NCBI GenBank assembly: GCA_900112325.1
Contig: FOLJ01000003.1
Location: 1 to 64,000, forward strand
Direction: 5' to 3'
DNA: 64,000 bases
From: Micromonospora sediminimaris
GTDB taxonomy: Bacteria > Actinomycetota > Actinomycetes > Mycobacteriales > Micromonosporaceae
Every line of letters starts with the position of its first letter. The stretch's first letter is position 1. This document shows, piece after piece, positions 7,009 through 15,306 of the stretch. The notes under the pieces are model-generated. The model made no database searches, had not been told where the DNA came from, and saw nothing but the letters and a program-made list of their open reading frames with translations. The position numbers and the translations under genes are program-made.

Positions 7009-10000
7009 GTGCGGACTTCGTTGCTCGATGCGCTGGCAGACCGGATCCTCGTCACCGACGGGGCGATGGGCACGATGCTGCAGGCTGCGGACCTGACCCT
7101 GGACGACTTCGACGGTCTGGAGGGGTGCAATGAGATCCTCAACGTCACCCGCCCGGACGTCGTACGTGGGGTGCACGAGGCGTACCTGGCGGCAGGCGCG
7201 GACTGTGTGGAGACGAACACCTTCGGCGCGAACCTGCCCAACCTCGCCGAGTACGACATCGCCGACCGGATCTGGGAGCTGTCCGAGGTGGGGGCGCGGC
7301 TGGCCCGGGAGGCCGCCGACGCGTACTCGACCCCGGAGCGGCCCCGCTGGGTGCTCGGTTCGATCGGTCCGGGTACGAAGCTGCCGACCCTCGGCCACGC
7401 CTCGTACGCCAGCCTCCGCGACGCGTACCAGCAGAACGCCGGCGGGCTGATCGCTGGCGGCGCGGACGCGTTGATTATCGAGACCTGCCAGGACCTGCTC
7501 CAGGTCAAGGCGGCGGTGATCGGGTCCAAGCGGGCGATGGCCGAGGCAGGCCGGCAGGTGCCGATCATCTGTCACGTGGCGGTCGAGACCACCGGCACCA
7601 TGCTGCTGGGCAGCGAGATCGGCGCAGCGCTGACCGCCATCGAGCCGCTCGGCGTGGACCTGATCGGCCTCAACTGCTCGACCGGGCCGGCCGAGATGGG
7701 TGAGCACCTGCGTTACCTGTCGCAGCACTCCCGCATCCCGGTGTCGGTGATGCCCAACGCCGGCCTTCCGGTGCTCACCCCCGACGGGGCGTACTTCCCG
7801 CTGGGTCCTGAGGAGATGGCCGACGCGCTGGCACGGTTCGTCGTCGACTACGGCGTCGCGCTTGTCGGCGGCTGCTGCGGCACGACCCCCGAGCACATCC
7901 GGGTGCTCGCCGAGCGGATGCGCGACGTGCGGCCGGTGGCCCGCGAGCCGCGTACCGATGCGGGTGTCTCCTCGATCTACCACCACGTGCCGTTCGCGCA
8001 GGACGCGAGTGTGCTGATGGTGGGGGAGCGGACGAACGCCAACGGCTCCAAGGCGTTCCGCGAGGCGATGCTCGCCGCCGACTGGCAGTCCTGCGTGGAG
8101 ATCGCCCGTGGCCAGGCCCGCGACGGCTCGCACCTGCTGGACCTCTGCATCGACTACGTCGGTCGGGACGGCACCACCGACATGCGCGAGCTGGCCGGTC
8201 GGTTCGCCACCGCCTCCACCCTGCCGATCATGCTGGACTCGACCGAGCCGGCGGTGATCGAGGCCGGGCTGGAGGTGCTCGGCGGGCGCTGCGTGGTCAA
8301 CTCGGTCAACTACGAGGACGGCGACGGCCCGGAGTCCCGCTTCGGCCGGGTGATGCCGGTGATCATGGAACACGGCGCGGCCGTCGTGGTGATGTGCATC
8401 GACGAGGAGGGGCAGGCCCGCACCGCAGCGGACAAGGTCCGCATCGCCTCCCGCATCGTCGACGACCTGACCGGACGCTGGGGGATGCGGCTGCCGGACA
8501 TCATGGTCGACGCGCTGACCTTCCCGATCTCCACGGGTCAGGAGGAGACCCGCCGGGACGCCATGGAGACCATCGAGGCGATCCGTGAGATCGCCCGACG
8601 CTACCCCGGGATCAACTTCACCCTCGGCATCTCCAACGTCTCCTTCGGACTCAACGCCGCCGCCCGTCAGGTGCTCAACTCGGTCTTCCTGCACGAGTGC
8701 GTGCAGGCCGGGCTCACCTCGGCGATCGTGCACGCCAGCAAGATCCTGCCGATGTCGAAGATCCCCGACGAGCAGCGCGAGGTCGCCCTCGACATGGTCT
8801 ACGACCGCCGCCGCGAGGGCTACGACCCGTTGCAGCGGTTCATCGAGCTGTACGAAGGCGTGGACGCCGCCTCGGCGCGTGCCACCCGGGCCGAGGAGTT
8901 GGCGGCCCTGCCGCTCAACGAGCGGCTCAAGCGGCGGATCATCGACGGGGAGCGCAACGGCCTGGAAGCCGACCTCGACGCGGCGATGGCGGCCGGCACC
9001 GCCCCGCTGCTCATCATCAACGACATCCTGCTGGACGGCATGAAGGTCGTCGGTGAGCTGTTCGGCTCCGGTCAGATGCAGCTGCCGTTCGTGTTGCAGT
9101 CGGCCGAGGTGATGAAGACCGCGGTGGCGTACCTCGAACCGCACATGGAGAAGGCCGACGACGGCGGCAAGGGTCGCATCGTGCTCGCGACCGTCAAGGG
9201 CGACGTACACGACATCGGCAAGAACCTGGTCGACATCATCCTGTCCAACAACGGCTACGACGTGGTGAACATCGGCATCAAGCAGCCGATCTCCGCCATC
9301 CTCGATGCCGCCGAGCAGCACCGCGCCGACGCCATCGGCATGTCGGGTCTGCTGGTCAAGAGCACCGTCATCATGAAGGAGAACCTGGTCGAGATGGCGT
9401 CGCGCGGGGTCGCGGAGCGCTGGCCGGTCCTGCTCGGTGGCGCCGCGCTGACCCGGGCGTACGTCGAGGACGACCTGCGGTCGATGTTCCCCGGCCAGGT
9501 GCACTACGCCCGCGACGCCTTCGAGGGACTCTCCCTGATGGACCGGGTGATGGTCGCCAAGCGCGGCGGTGCCCCGGTGGTGGACCCCGAGCGGGAGGCG
9601 GCCCTGGCTGCCCGGCGGGCCCGCCGGGAACGGCAGCGTGCGGTGGTCGCCGAGTCGCTGCCGGAACTGCATGACACCTCGGTACGCTCCGACGTCGCGG
9701 TCGACGTGCCGGTGCCGGTCGCACCGTTCCACGGCACCCGGGTGGTCAAGGGGGTGCCGCTGGCCGACTACGCGGCACTGTTGGACGAGCGGGCCACCTT
9801 CATGGGCCAGTGGGGGCTGCGCGGTGCGCGCGGTGGCAAGGGCCCGTCGTACGAGGAGCTTGTGGAGACCGAGGGCCGGCCTAGGCTGCGCTACTGGTTG
9901 GACCGGCTGATCGCCGATCAGGTGTTGGAGGCGGCCGTGGTGTACGGCTACTTCCCGGCCTACTCCGAGGGCAACGACCTGGTGGTCCTGGACGAGAACG

Positions 10001-10524
10001 GGCACGCCGAGCGGGCCCGGTTCACCTTCCCCCGGCAGCGGCAGGAGCGGCGGCTGTGCCTGGCCGACTTCTTCCGCCCGCGCGGCGAGGAACTGGACGT
10101 CGTCGCGTTGCAGTTGGTCACCGTGGGCCAGCCGGTCAGCGAGTACGCGGCGAAGCTGTTCGCCCGCAACGAGTACCGCGACTACCTGGAGGTGCACGGC
10201 CTGTCGGTGCAACTCACCGAGGCCCTCGCCGAGTACTGGCACAAGCGGGTCCGGGCCGAGCTGCGGCTGCCCGACGGCCGTACCGTCGCCGACGACGACC
10301 CGGCCGACCTGGCCGGCCTGCTGGGCACCGACTACCGCGGCTGCCGGTACGCGTTCGGCTACCCGGCCTGCCCCGACCTGGAGGACCGGGCGAAGATCGT
10401 GGAGCTGCTCGGCGCCGAGCGGATCGGTGTGCAGCTGTCGGAGGAGTTCCAGCTGATGCCGGAGCAGGCCACCGACGCCATCGTCGTCCACCATCCCGAG
10501 GCCAGCTACTTCAACGCCAAGTGA
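7009..10524 (+). CDS. metH: Cobalamin-dependent methionine synthase MetH
   Basis: MetH transfers the methyl group of 5-methyltetrahydrofolate via cobalamin to homocysteine. The 1171-residue protein has all four modules. The homocysteine domain (about 1-300) begins RILVTDGAMGTML and contains LIGLNCSTGP and GGCCGTTPEHI, whose cysteines bind zinc. The pterin domain (about 320-600) contains ERTNANGSKAFREAM. The helical cap and B12 domain contains DVHDIGKNLV, with the lower-axial histidine near residue 735. The C-terminal activation domain binds SAM (YFPAYSEGND, RGCRYAFGYPACPDL). GTG 7009 is the start by the family N-terminus. The host therefore needs cobalamin here as well as for the riboswitch at 15 kb. 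Confidence 0.97.
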   Translation: MRTSLLDALADRILVTDGAMGTMLQAADLTLDDFDGLEGCNEILNVTRPDVVRGVHEAYLAAGADCVETNTFGANLPNLAEYDIADRIWELSEVGARLAREAADAYSTPERPRWVLGSIGPGTKLPTLGHASYASLRDAYQQNAGGLIAGGADALIIETCQDLLQVKAAVIGSKRAMAEAGRQVPIICHVAVETTGTMLLGSEIGAALTAIEPLGVDLIGLNCSTGPAEMGEHLRYLSQHSRIPVSVMPNAGLPVLTPDGAYFPLGPEEMADALARFVVDYGVALVGGCCGTTPEHIRVLAERMRDVRPVAREPRTDAGVSSIYHHVPFAQDASVLMVGERTNANGSKAFREAMLAADWQSCVEIARGQARDGSHLLDLCIDYVGRDGTTDMRELAGRFATASTLPIMLDSTEPAVIEAGLEVLGGRCVVNSVNYEDGDGPESRFGRVMPVIMEHGAAVVVMCIDEEGQARTAADKVRIASRIVDDLTGRWGMRLPDIMVDALTFPISTGQEETRRDAMETIEAIREIARRYPGINFTLGISNVSFGLNAAARQVLNSVFLHECVQAGLTSAIVHASKILPMSKIPDEQREVALDMVYDRRREGYDPLQRFIELYEGVDAASARATRAEELAALPLNERLKRRIIDGERNGLEADLDAAMAAGTAPLLIINDILLDGMKVVGELFGSGQMQLPFVLQSAEVMKTAVAYLEPHMEKADDGGKGRIVLATVKGDVHDIGKNLVDIILSNNGYDVVNIGIKQPISAILDAAEQHRADAIGMSGLLVKSTVIMKENLVEMASRGVAERWPVLLGGAALTRAYVEDDLRSMFPGQVHYARDAFEGLSLMDRVMVAKRGGAPVVDPEREAALAARRARRERQRAVVAESLPELHDTSVRSDVAVDVPVPVAPFHGTRVVKGVPLADYAALLDERATFMGQWGLRGARGGKGPSYEELVETEGRPRLRYWLDRLIADQVLEAAVVYGYFPAYSEGNDLVVLDENGHAERARFTFPRQRQERRLCLADFFRPRGEELDVVALQLVTVGQPVSEYAAKLFARNEYRDYLEVHGLSVQLTEALAEYWHKRVRAELRLPDGRTVADDDPADLAGLLGTDYRGCRYAFGYPACPDLEDRAKIVELLGAERIGVQLSEEFQLMPEQATDAIVVHHPEASYFNAK

Positions 10525-10527
10525 CGC

Positions 10528-10564
10528 CCGCAGGTGCCGTGACCTGCACTTCCAACACCTGCGG
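10528..10564 (+). terminator. metH terminator hairpin
   Basis: CCGCAGGTG (10528-10536) pairs with CACCTGCGG (10556-10564) around a 19-nt loop, starting 4 bp after the metH stop. No T tract follows, as is usual in high-GC actinomycetes. Confidence 0.65.
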
Positions 10565-10710
10565 TAGGCGTTGAACCAGAACCCACCCGACGCGTCGGCA
10601 ACGTCATCGTGTGGTCCATCTTCCGAGGCCGGCACCAAACCAAAGCCAAGATCAGTCACTACACCCGACATGACCCCACCGAGCCCGGAAACGGATCTCC
10701 TACTGAAGTA

Positions 10711-11421
10711 CTAGGGCCACTGGATGGCCTCGACGACGAGTTCTGCGGAGCACGAGTTATCATCGATTCGCTCGGCTCGGATGGTGAGCGATGACTTGCC
10801 CTTAGGCACGCGCAGTTCCTGTTCCTGGCTCCCAGAACCAGCCACGCCATTGCCGAGAGTTTCGCCATCGGCGAGTAGCTCCCACCGAACCTGCGCGCGG
10901 TCCGAGCAGCCATCAACGACGATGCTCAGATCTCTCTGGCGTGCCGGACCCGAGAGGGTGGCCTGTGCCTGGATTGCCTGCCCTGGCGAGTCAAGGAGCC
11001 AGCGATTGGTGCAGGTGGTATGCATTGCGAAGTTCAGACCGCCGGTCGTGCATTCCTGCTGTGCTGCGTCGCCGATGGAGAACCGCATCTCGGTGCGATT
11101 AGGAACCTCAGGAAGAAGTAAGGCAGCGGTTACCGAAAATGCCGGGATGCCAAGTACCACTCCTGCCACACCGAGCCTGCGGCGCGTCTTCTTGCGCAGG
11201 ATCTCCTTGGCGGTCGTACACTCGGATTCGTATGCGGCCAGGATTTCTGGCTTGTCCAGGGAGAGCGCCAGCGCGCGGACAAAGGGCCTCGCCATATCCA
11301 GCGTCGATTTCATCCGAGAGGAGGTGTTCGACGCTTGTACGGCCACGATGACAGCGACCAGCGTACCTGCTATCGCCGCAAACCAGGACCCCCGTTCCAA
11401 CAAGTCCAACCAGTCCGACAT
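10711..11421 (-). CDS. Hypothetical two-helix membrane protein with exported C-terminal domain
   Basis: This 236-residue protein is not recognised. It has a membrane helix at about residues 12-28 (WFAAIAGTLVAVIVAV), a cytosolic basic loop with KEILRKKTRRRLG, and a second helix at about 88-110 (GVVLGIPAFSVTAALLL). A C-terminal domain of about 120 residues has four or five cysteines (QECTTGG, TTCTNRW, DGCSD, NSCSAE) that could form disulfides outside the cell. ATG 11421 has GGAGAG upstream. Base composition is visibly less GC-rich than its neighbours and codon choice is looser, suggesting recent transfer. It stands alone and is convergent with metH. Confidence 0.65.
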   Translation of the reverse strand: MSDWLDLLERGSWFAAIAGTLVAVIVAVQASNTSSRMKSTLDMARPFVRALALSLDKPEILAAYESECTTAKEILRKKTRRRLGVAGVVLGIPAFSVTAALLLPEVPNRTEMRFSIGDAAQQECTTGGLNFAMHTTCTNRWLLDSPGQAIQAQATLSGPARQRDLSIVVDGCSDRAQVRWELLADGETLGNGVAGSGSQEQELRVPKGKSSLTIRAERIDDNSCSAELVVEAIQWP

Positions 11422-11541
11422 GGCTCTCCCTCTCCACCGCTCGGCAGTTGCAGGAAATACGAGCGAGCATAGACGAACGTCCGGCGGCACACCGGTGCTG
11501 TTTTCGCGCTGCGCAGGCAACCCATTGCCCCATTTGCGCGT

Positions 11542-11880
11542 GTGCTGGCGTGCTCCCAGTTCATACACTCGCCGTACCACTTCCGGCGCGCCCACCACGA
11601 CGCCAGATTGGTCGTCGCCGCACTGAACATGGCTGCGGTCACCTGCGGCGGCTGCCGCAACGTGGTCGTGCACGAGACCGGCGACCCCGACGTGATCGTG
11701 GTCGAGTACGAACTGGTCGGCACACACACGGCGACCGGGGTAACCGCCTCGGCGCTGTTCATCGGGGTACTGCGGACCAGCCACGGCATATTGGCCCAGT
11801 GGCGCGAGTATCAGCACACCCTCGCCATCGCTCAGGCCGTCGGCCAGGCGCAAGCCGGCACTACCGAGGTGCTTCTGTGA
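11542..11880 (+). pseudogene. NTF2/SnoaL-like protein remnant
   Basis: The 112-codon frame matches the C-terminal two thirds of an NTF2-like (SnoaL/ketosteroid isomerase fold) protein: RNVVVHETGDPDVIVVEYEL, then VGTHTATG and a final strand with GILAQWREYQHTL. These proteins usually need about 125-135 residues, with an N-terminal helix pair that is missing here. The preceding codons (CSQFIHSPYHFRRAHHDARL) look like the pocket region read through small indels. There is no clear ribosome site at GTG 11542. I read it as a decayed or 5'-truncated gene in the lower-GC accessory segment. Confidence 0.5.
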
Positions 11881-12408
11881 TCAGGACGCCGGCCGGAAGT
11901 CCGGGCCGTCGGCTGTCGTCACCAATTCCCAGCCGAAGGCTTCCAGGCTGATGTCGGTACGGGCACCGAAGGTGTGGACCAGTCTGGCGACCGGCCCGTC
12001 CGGCAGGCTGTCGCCGACCATGGCGAATACCTCGGCCGGGTCTTCTCCGAGCTGCCGTGCCACGATCCACGGCACCGCCAGAGCCACCATGAAGTCTCGG
12101 TCGTCATCGGACGCAAGACATCGGGCGAGGCTGGTCGCCAGTACCGAGCGGCGTAGCAGATCGACGGAGTTCTGTCGCAACGCCAGGGTGGCGAGGCGGG
12201 CGCCGTAGCGGCCGAGGGCGAGCGCGGCGGCGGGGTCGAGGGAGTTCACGAAGCTCTGCTCGATGTGTCGCGGTGCGCGGGCGAGGATCTCCTCCGCGAG
12301 TCGGTCCTGCTTTCCTGAGATTCTCGCCAGGTTGGGTTTCACCCGGTCAGGGTGGCAGAACTGCGCGAGGTCAGCACTCGGCCCTGCCGAGGCGCGCGAA
12401 CTCGTCAA
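11881..12408 (-). CDS. Hypothetical protein
   Basis: This product of up to 175 residues is not recognised. It is helix-rich and soluble, with an Ala/Leu/Arg composition typical of all-alpha repeats (for example APRHIEQSFVNSLDPAAALA and ARQLGEDPAEVFAMVGDSLP), and it has no signal peptide or membrane span. The start is uncertain: TTG 12408 overlaps the upstream gene by 38 nt, and GTG 12342 would give about 153 residues. It follows the lipoprotein gene on the same strand and may share its transcript. Its stop abuts the stop of the convergent NTF2-like remnant. Confidence 0.55.
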   Translation of the reverse strand: MTSSRASAGPSADLAQFCHPDRVKPNLARISGKQDRLAEEILARAPRHIEQSFVNSLDPAAALALGRYGARLATLALRQNSVDLLRRSVLATSLARCLASDDDRDFMVALAVPWIVARQLGEDPAEVFAMVGDSLPDGPVARLVHTFGARTDISLEAFGWELVTTADGPDFRPAS

Positions 12409-12913
12409 GGGAGACGTACCTCGGTACCTCGTCGTTGCTCACGATGGCGGTGGTCATGACCGAGCCTGGTCGCAGACCGGCCAGTTCGGGGAGCCGGAAG
12501 GTCACCGCGTGGGTGGTGAAGCTGCTGTTGTCGGCGACGCCGTACATGCGGAAGGCGGCGCGCCGATCAGGGGCAGGATCGGACGGGAATCCCGGCAGTT
12601 GGACGGTGGCCGGCGAGGTCGCGTCCCGGGGTACGTCATAGTCCCGGCCTGGCCAACTCGGCCAGTTCGCGGAAGGGACCGGAACGCCGGACGGGGTGGG
12701 CGAGACCGCCCTTGCGGCGGTAAGGACAATCACGTCCGGCGGCTTGTCCGCACACCAGGCCAGTGCCGCGAGCAGCCGGCCGTCAGCATCCACGGTGAGG
12801 CCGGTGATGCCCTTGATCTCTGGGGTGCAGGCGGTCAGCGCGGTCAGCACGAGCAGTGTGGCGGCCAGCGTGGCGACGATCCGCCGTGTCCTCGCGCGCG
12901 TTCGAGCGACCAT
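12371..12913 (-). CDS. Putative lipoprotein
   Basis: The 180-residue protein starts at ATG 12913 with an Arg-rich n-region, a hydrophobic core (VATLAATLLVLTAL) and a lipobox LTAC with the modified cysteine near residue 29, so it should be lipid-anchored outside the membrane. The mature part has beta-rich stretches such as GLTVDADGRLLAALAWCADK, DVIVLTAARAVSP and SFTTHAVTFRLPELAGLRPG. No family is recognised. The ribosome site is weak. The downstream hypothetical gene overlaps or closely follows it. Confidence 0.65.
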   Translation of the reverse strand: MVARTRARTRRIVATLAATLLVLTALTACTPEIKGITGLTVDADGRLLAALAWCADKPPDVIVLTAARAVSPTPSGVPVPSANWPSWPGRDYDVPRDATSPATVQLPGFPSDPAPDRRAAFRMYGVADNSSFTTHAVTFRLPELAGLRPGSVMTTAIVSNDEVPRYVSLDEFARLGRAEC

Positions 12914-13165
12914 GCTCTGACGATCGCAGCGCAGCGTCGACCTGCGACCTCGGCTGGGTTTGAGGTCGGTGACGATGACGCGGGACCGTCCCGTCGCCGA
13001 CGACCGGATTCGACAGGTCCGCGCAAGTCGCATGTCCCCGACACGGCCTGGCTCGTCCGGCAGCTCCTGCCGCTGCACGTCGGAGCCGGGTACCGTCGAT
13101 TGTGGCGGCTCGCTGGTGTGGAGGCCAGCGGATCGCCGCACAGTCCTCCACCTGGGAGCTTCGCC

Positions 13166-14173
13166 ATGCCGCCGAGTGCGCGCACCATCGTTGCCCCACG
13201 GTTCCCCGCTGAGCTTGCCCGACTTCGACGTGTCCGTGGCCTGTCACTGCGCGTTTTGGCACGCCTTGCGTACGTTGGCAAGAGCTACGTGCACGACCTT
13301 GAGACGGGCCGTACCCGACCGTCCCGGGAACTCGCCGCGCACCTCGACGACACGTTGCAGGCCGGCGGGAAGTTGGCCGCGATGGTCGTCGATGCGCCGA
13401 CCGTGACCACCCCCGACGACGATGACCGCCTGGCGTACGTGCTCGCCGAACCGACCCGCCTCGACGCCGCCGCGGTGCGGCTGCTCGCCGAGGTGCTGGC
13501 TGCGCAACGCCGCCTTGACGACGTCCTGCCGGCTCCGGTGACACTGCCGGCCATGGTGGCGCAGCGGTCCACTATGCAGCAACTCGCCGAGCGGGCCGCC
13601 GGGCCGTACGCCGGCCAGCTGCACGAGTTGGTGGCGGAGTGGACGCAGTTCGTCGGCTGGTTGCATGCCGAAGCCCGCAACGACGGCGAGGCGATACAGG
13701 TGCTGATCGAGGCCGCCAGGCAGGCCGACGCCGTTGAGAGTGGCCCGCTCGCGGCGCAGGTGGAGAACTTCCGAGGCTACCTGGAGCGGCAGCGAGGCAA
13801 CCCGCGCGGCATCGTGCGCCATTTCCTGACCGCGTACCACACACCCGGGGCGACGGCCCTGCAACGCGTCGGCGACGCGGTCCAGGCCGCCCACGGGTAC
13901 GCGCTGCTCGGCGATCGGCGCTCAGCGGCAGGGCTCCTCGGTGAGGCCAGCGACCTCACCGAGGCGGCCGAGCGCGAGCAGGCACCGGTCCTGGCCTACT
14001 GGCTGACGCCCACGTTCAGCAGGATGGGTCTCGGGCTGGCCTATCTGGCGCTCGGCGACACGTCGGCCGGCATCGACAATCTGCGGGCCGGGTTGGCCGG
14101 GTTGCCGCCTGACCAGCGGGACGCCGCATGGACGCAGGAGTATCGGCAGGCACTCGCGGTCGCCACCGGCTGA
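13166..14173 (+). CDS. XRE-family regulator with TPR-like C-terminal domain
   Basis: The 335-residue protein has an N-terminal Cro/C1-type helix-turn-helix (ELARLRRVRGLSLRVLARLA, then YVGKSYVHDLETGRTRPSRE, about residues 15-60). An all-helical region from about 100 to 330 resembles the TPR-like sensor part of actinomycete XRE regulators. ATG 13166 follows GGGAG at a suitable distance. It is followed by two tiny overlapping genes, a common actinomycete arrangement in which an XRE/TPR protein and a small partner act together. The ligand and targets are unknown. Confidence 0.8.
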   Translation: MPPSARTIVAPRFPAELARLRRVRGLSLRVLARLAYVGKSYVHDLETGRTRPSRELAAHLDDTLQAGGKLAAMVVDAPTVTTPDDDDRLAYVLAEPTRLDAAAVRLLAEVLAAQRRLDDVLPAPVTLPAMVAQRSTMQQLAERAAGPYAGQLHELVAEWTQFVGWLHAEARNDGEAIQVLIEAARQADAVESGPLAAQVENFRGYLERQRGNPRGIVRHFLTAYHTPGATALQRVGDAVQAAHGYALLGDRRSAAGLLGEASDLTEAAEREQAPVLAYWLTPTFSRMGLGLAYLALGDTSAGIDNLRAGLAGLPPDQRDAAWTQEYRQALAVATG

Positions 14174-14319
14174 GCTGTCCGTCAACCGTCCCGGACAGGA
14201 CGCCGGACGCCTCGCACCTGCCCTGAGTGCCCACGGCCATCGCACGATTCTTGTGGGTGGTGGCGGTGCGCCCCCACGTACCGCCGCCCCCGTCCCCGAA
14301 CTTCGGCGGAGGTGATGGC

Positions 14320-14469
14320 GTGAGCAGGTGGCGCAGGTTCTGGTGGTGGCTGCGGCGGCGGCCGATACCGCTGACGGACGGCGGGCAGTGGCGGGAGACC
14401 GTCGAGCAGGAGGCCGCCCGGCAACGCCTGCTCGACCAGGCCCGGCGCAACGCCCAGTGGCCGGCATGA
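14320..14469 (+). CDS. Small basic protein
   Basis: This 49-residue frame starts at GTG 14320 behind a strong GGAGGTGA. It encodes a Trp/Arg-rich N-terminus (SRWRRFWWWLRRRP) and an acidic-amphipathic C-terminus (GQWRETVEQEAARQRLLDQA). The stop overlaps the next start (ATGA). The good ribosome site and the coupling support a real gene. The function is unknown. Confidence 0.6.
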   Translation: MSRWRRFWWWLRRRPIPLTDGGQWRETVEQEAARQRLLDQARRNAQWPA

Positions 14470-14813
14470 CTGGGCGTGCCGTCAGCTATCGGGACGCGAT
14501 GGCCGCCGAGGCGGTGCGAATCGGCCGGGCCGCCGACGCCCTGCCCGCCCGGCTCGCCGACGAGCACCTGCCGCGGCGGCCGGAGTGGACGTGCGCCAGC
14601 TGCGAGGGCGAACCGCCGTGGCCGTGCGCCCCGGCGCGGGTGCGGCTCGCCGAGGCGTACGGCCGGGACCGGGTGGGCCTGTCGATGTACGCGGGTGCCT
14701 TGTTGACGGCGGCGTTGGACGACCTGCCGCGCGAGGATCCCGGCGAGCTGACGACCCGGTTCCTCGCGTGGCTGCGGTGCGCGTGCGGGACGGGTAGCCG
14801 CGCCGGGATGTGA
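14466..14813 (+). CDS. Conserved small protein with CxxC / WPC cysteines
   Basis: The 115-residue product contains PEWTCASCEGEPPWPCAPAR, a Cys pattern that may bind zinc, followed by a helical segment and LAWLRCACG near the end. Proteins of this kind are frequent beside XRE/TPR regulators in actinomycetes and are sometimes mislabelled as flavin reductases. No catalytic motif is visible. The ATG overlaps the stop of the preceding small gene by 4 nt, so the pair is translationally coupled. Confidence 0.6.
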   Translation: MTGRAVSYRDAMAAEAVRIGRAADALPARLADEHLPRRPEWTCASCEGEPPWPCAPARVRLAEAYGRDRVGLSMYAGALLTAALDDLPREDPGELTTRFLAWLRCACGTGSRAGM

Positions 14814-14936
14814 CCGACGATCGGCACCCCGTCGCATCCGCCGTCCTTTGCGTACGCCCGCCTGCCGGAGACCGGTCAAGCGCGGAACGGCCGGACGGCG
14901 GTAGCCGGGTGTGAGATCTGTTGCACGGACACGCCG

Positions 14937-14983
14937 ACACACCATCTGGTGTCTTGCGTTCGCGCGTCGCCCATATATGGTGT
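14937..14983 (+). promoter_or_regulatory. nrd promoter with two NrdR-box-like sites
   Basis: ACACCATCTGGTGT (14939-14952) and the second site around CCATATATGG (14971-14980, followed by TGT) resemble the NrdR consensus ACACWATATATWGTGT. Their centres are 30 bp apart, about three helical turns, as in known tandem NrdR boxes. A promoter TTGCGT (14954-14959), 16 bp, TATGGT (14976-14981) lies so that box 1 abuts the -35 and box 2 covers the -10. Predicted transcription starts near 14988, just before the riboswitch. Confidence 0.65.
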
Positions 14984-14991
14984 CACCCGTA

Positions 14992-15167
14992 GCTGGTTCG
15001 GCGCCCATCCGGGGCGGCCGAGGCAAGAGGGAACCCGGTGGAAATCCGGGGCTGCCCCGCAGCGGTGAGTGGGAACGACAGCCGTCACACAGCACTGGGC
15101 CCCGGCCTGGGAAGCGACGGCCAGTAGGAGCGCGCGAGCACGCCCACGAGTCCGAAGACCTGCCAGC
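14992..15167 (+). ncRNA. Cobalamin riboswitch
   Basis: The conserved core is plain: GCAAGAGGGAACCCGGTGGA, then TCCGGGGCTGCCCCGCAGCG, an AGCACTGGGCC segment and CTGGGAAGCGACGGCCAGTA. The B12 box AGTCCGAAGACCTGCC spans 15149-15164. GCTGG (14992-14996) and CCAGC (15163-15167) close the outer stem. A hairpin at 15171-15190 (CCGCCCGC/GTGGGCGG) follows and may be the expression platform. In Streptomyces the same arrangement shuts off class Ia nrdABS when coenzyme B12 is present, so the B12-dependent class II enzyme is used instead. Confidence 0.95.
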
Positions 15168-15306
15168 ACGCCGCCCGCACTCGTGGGCGGCGGCCGCAGG
15201 CCGCGTGGGACGGCCGACGCCATGAACGGGCCGTGCCGCCTGCGCGGATCCCGTGGCGTCCTCCCCGCGTGTCCGAGGCCCCAGTAGACGGCGCGAGGAG
15301 AGAGAC

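Noticed and set aside
6703..10671. Very long minus-strand open frame of about 1320 codons
   Set aside because: It is antisense to metH, whose domains are all recognisable on the plus strand. The minus translation is Val/Leu/His/Arg/Gly-rich noise produced by third-position GC bias. Only its last 30 codons, with their own start signal, are considered separately.
10609..10794. Short plus-strand frame after metH
   Set aside because: It has no ribosome site, overlaps the 3' end of the convergent membrane-protein gene, and shows no coding bias.
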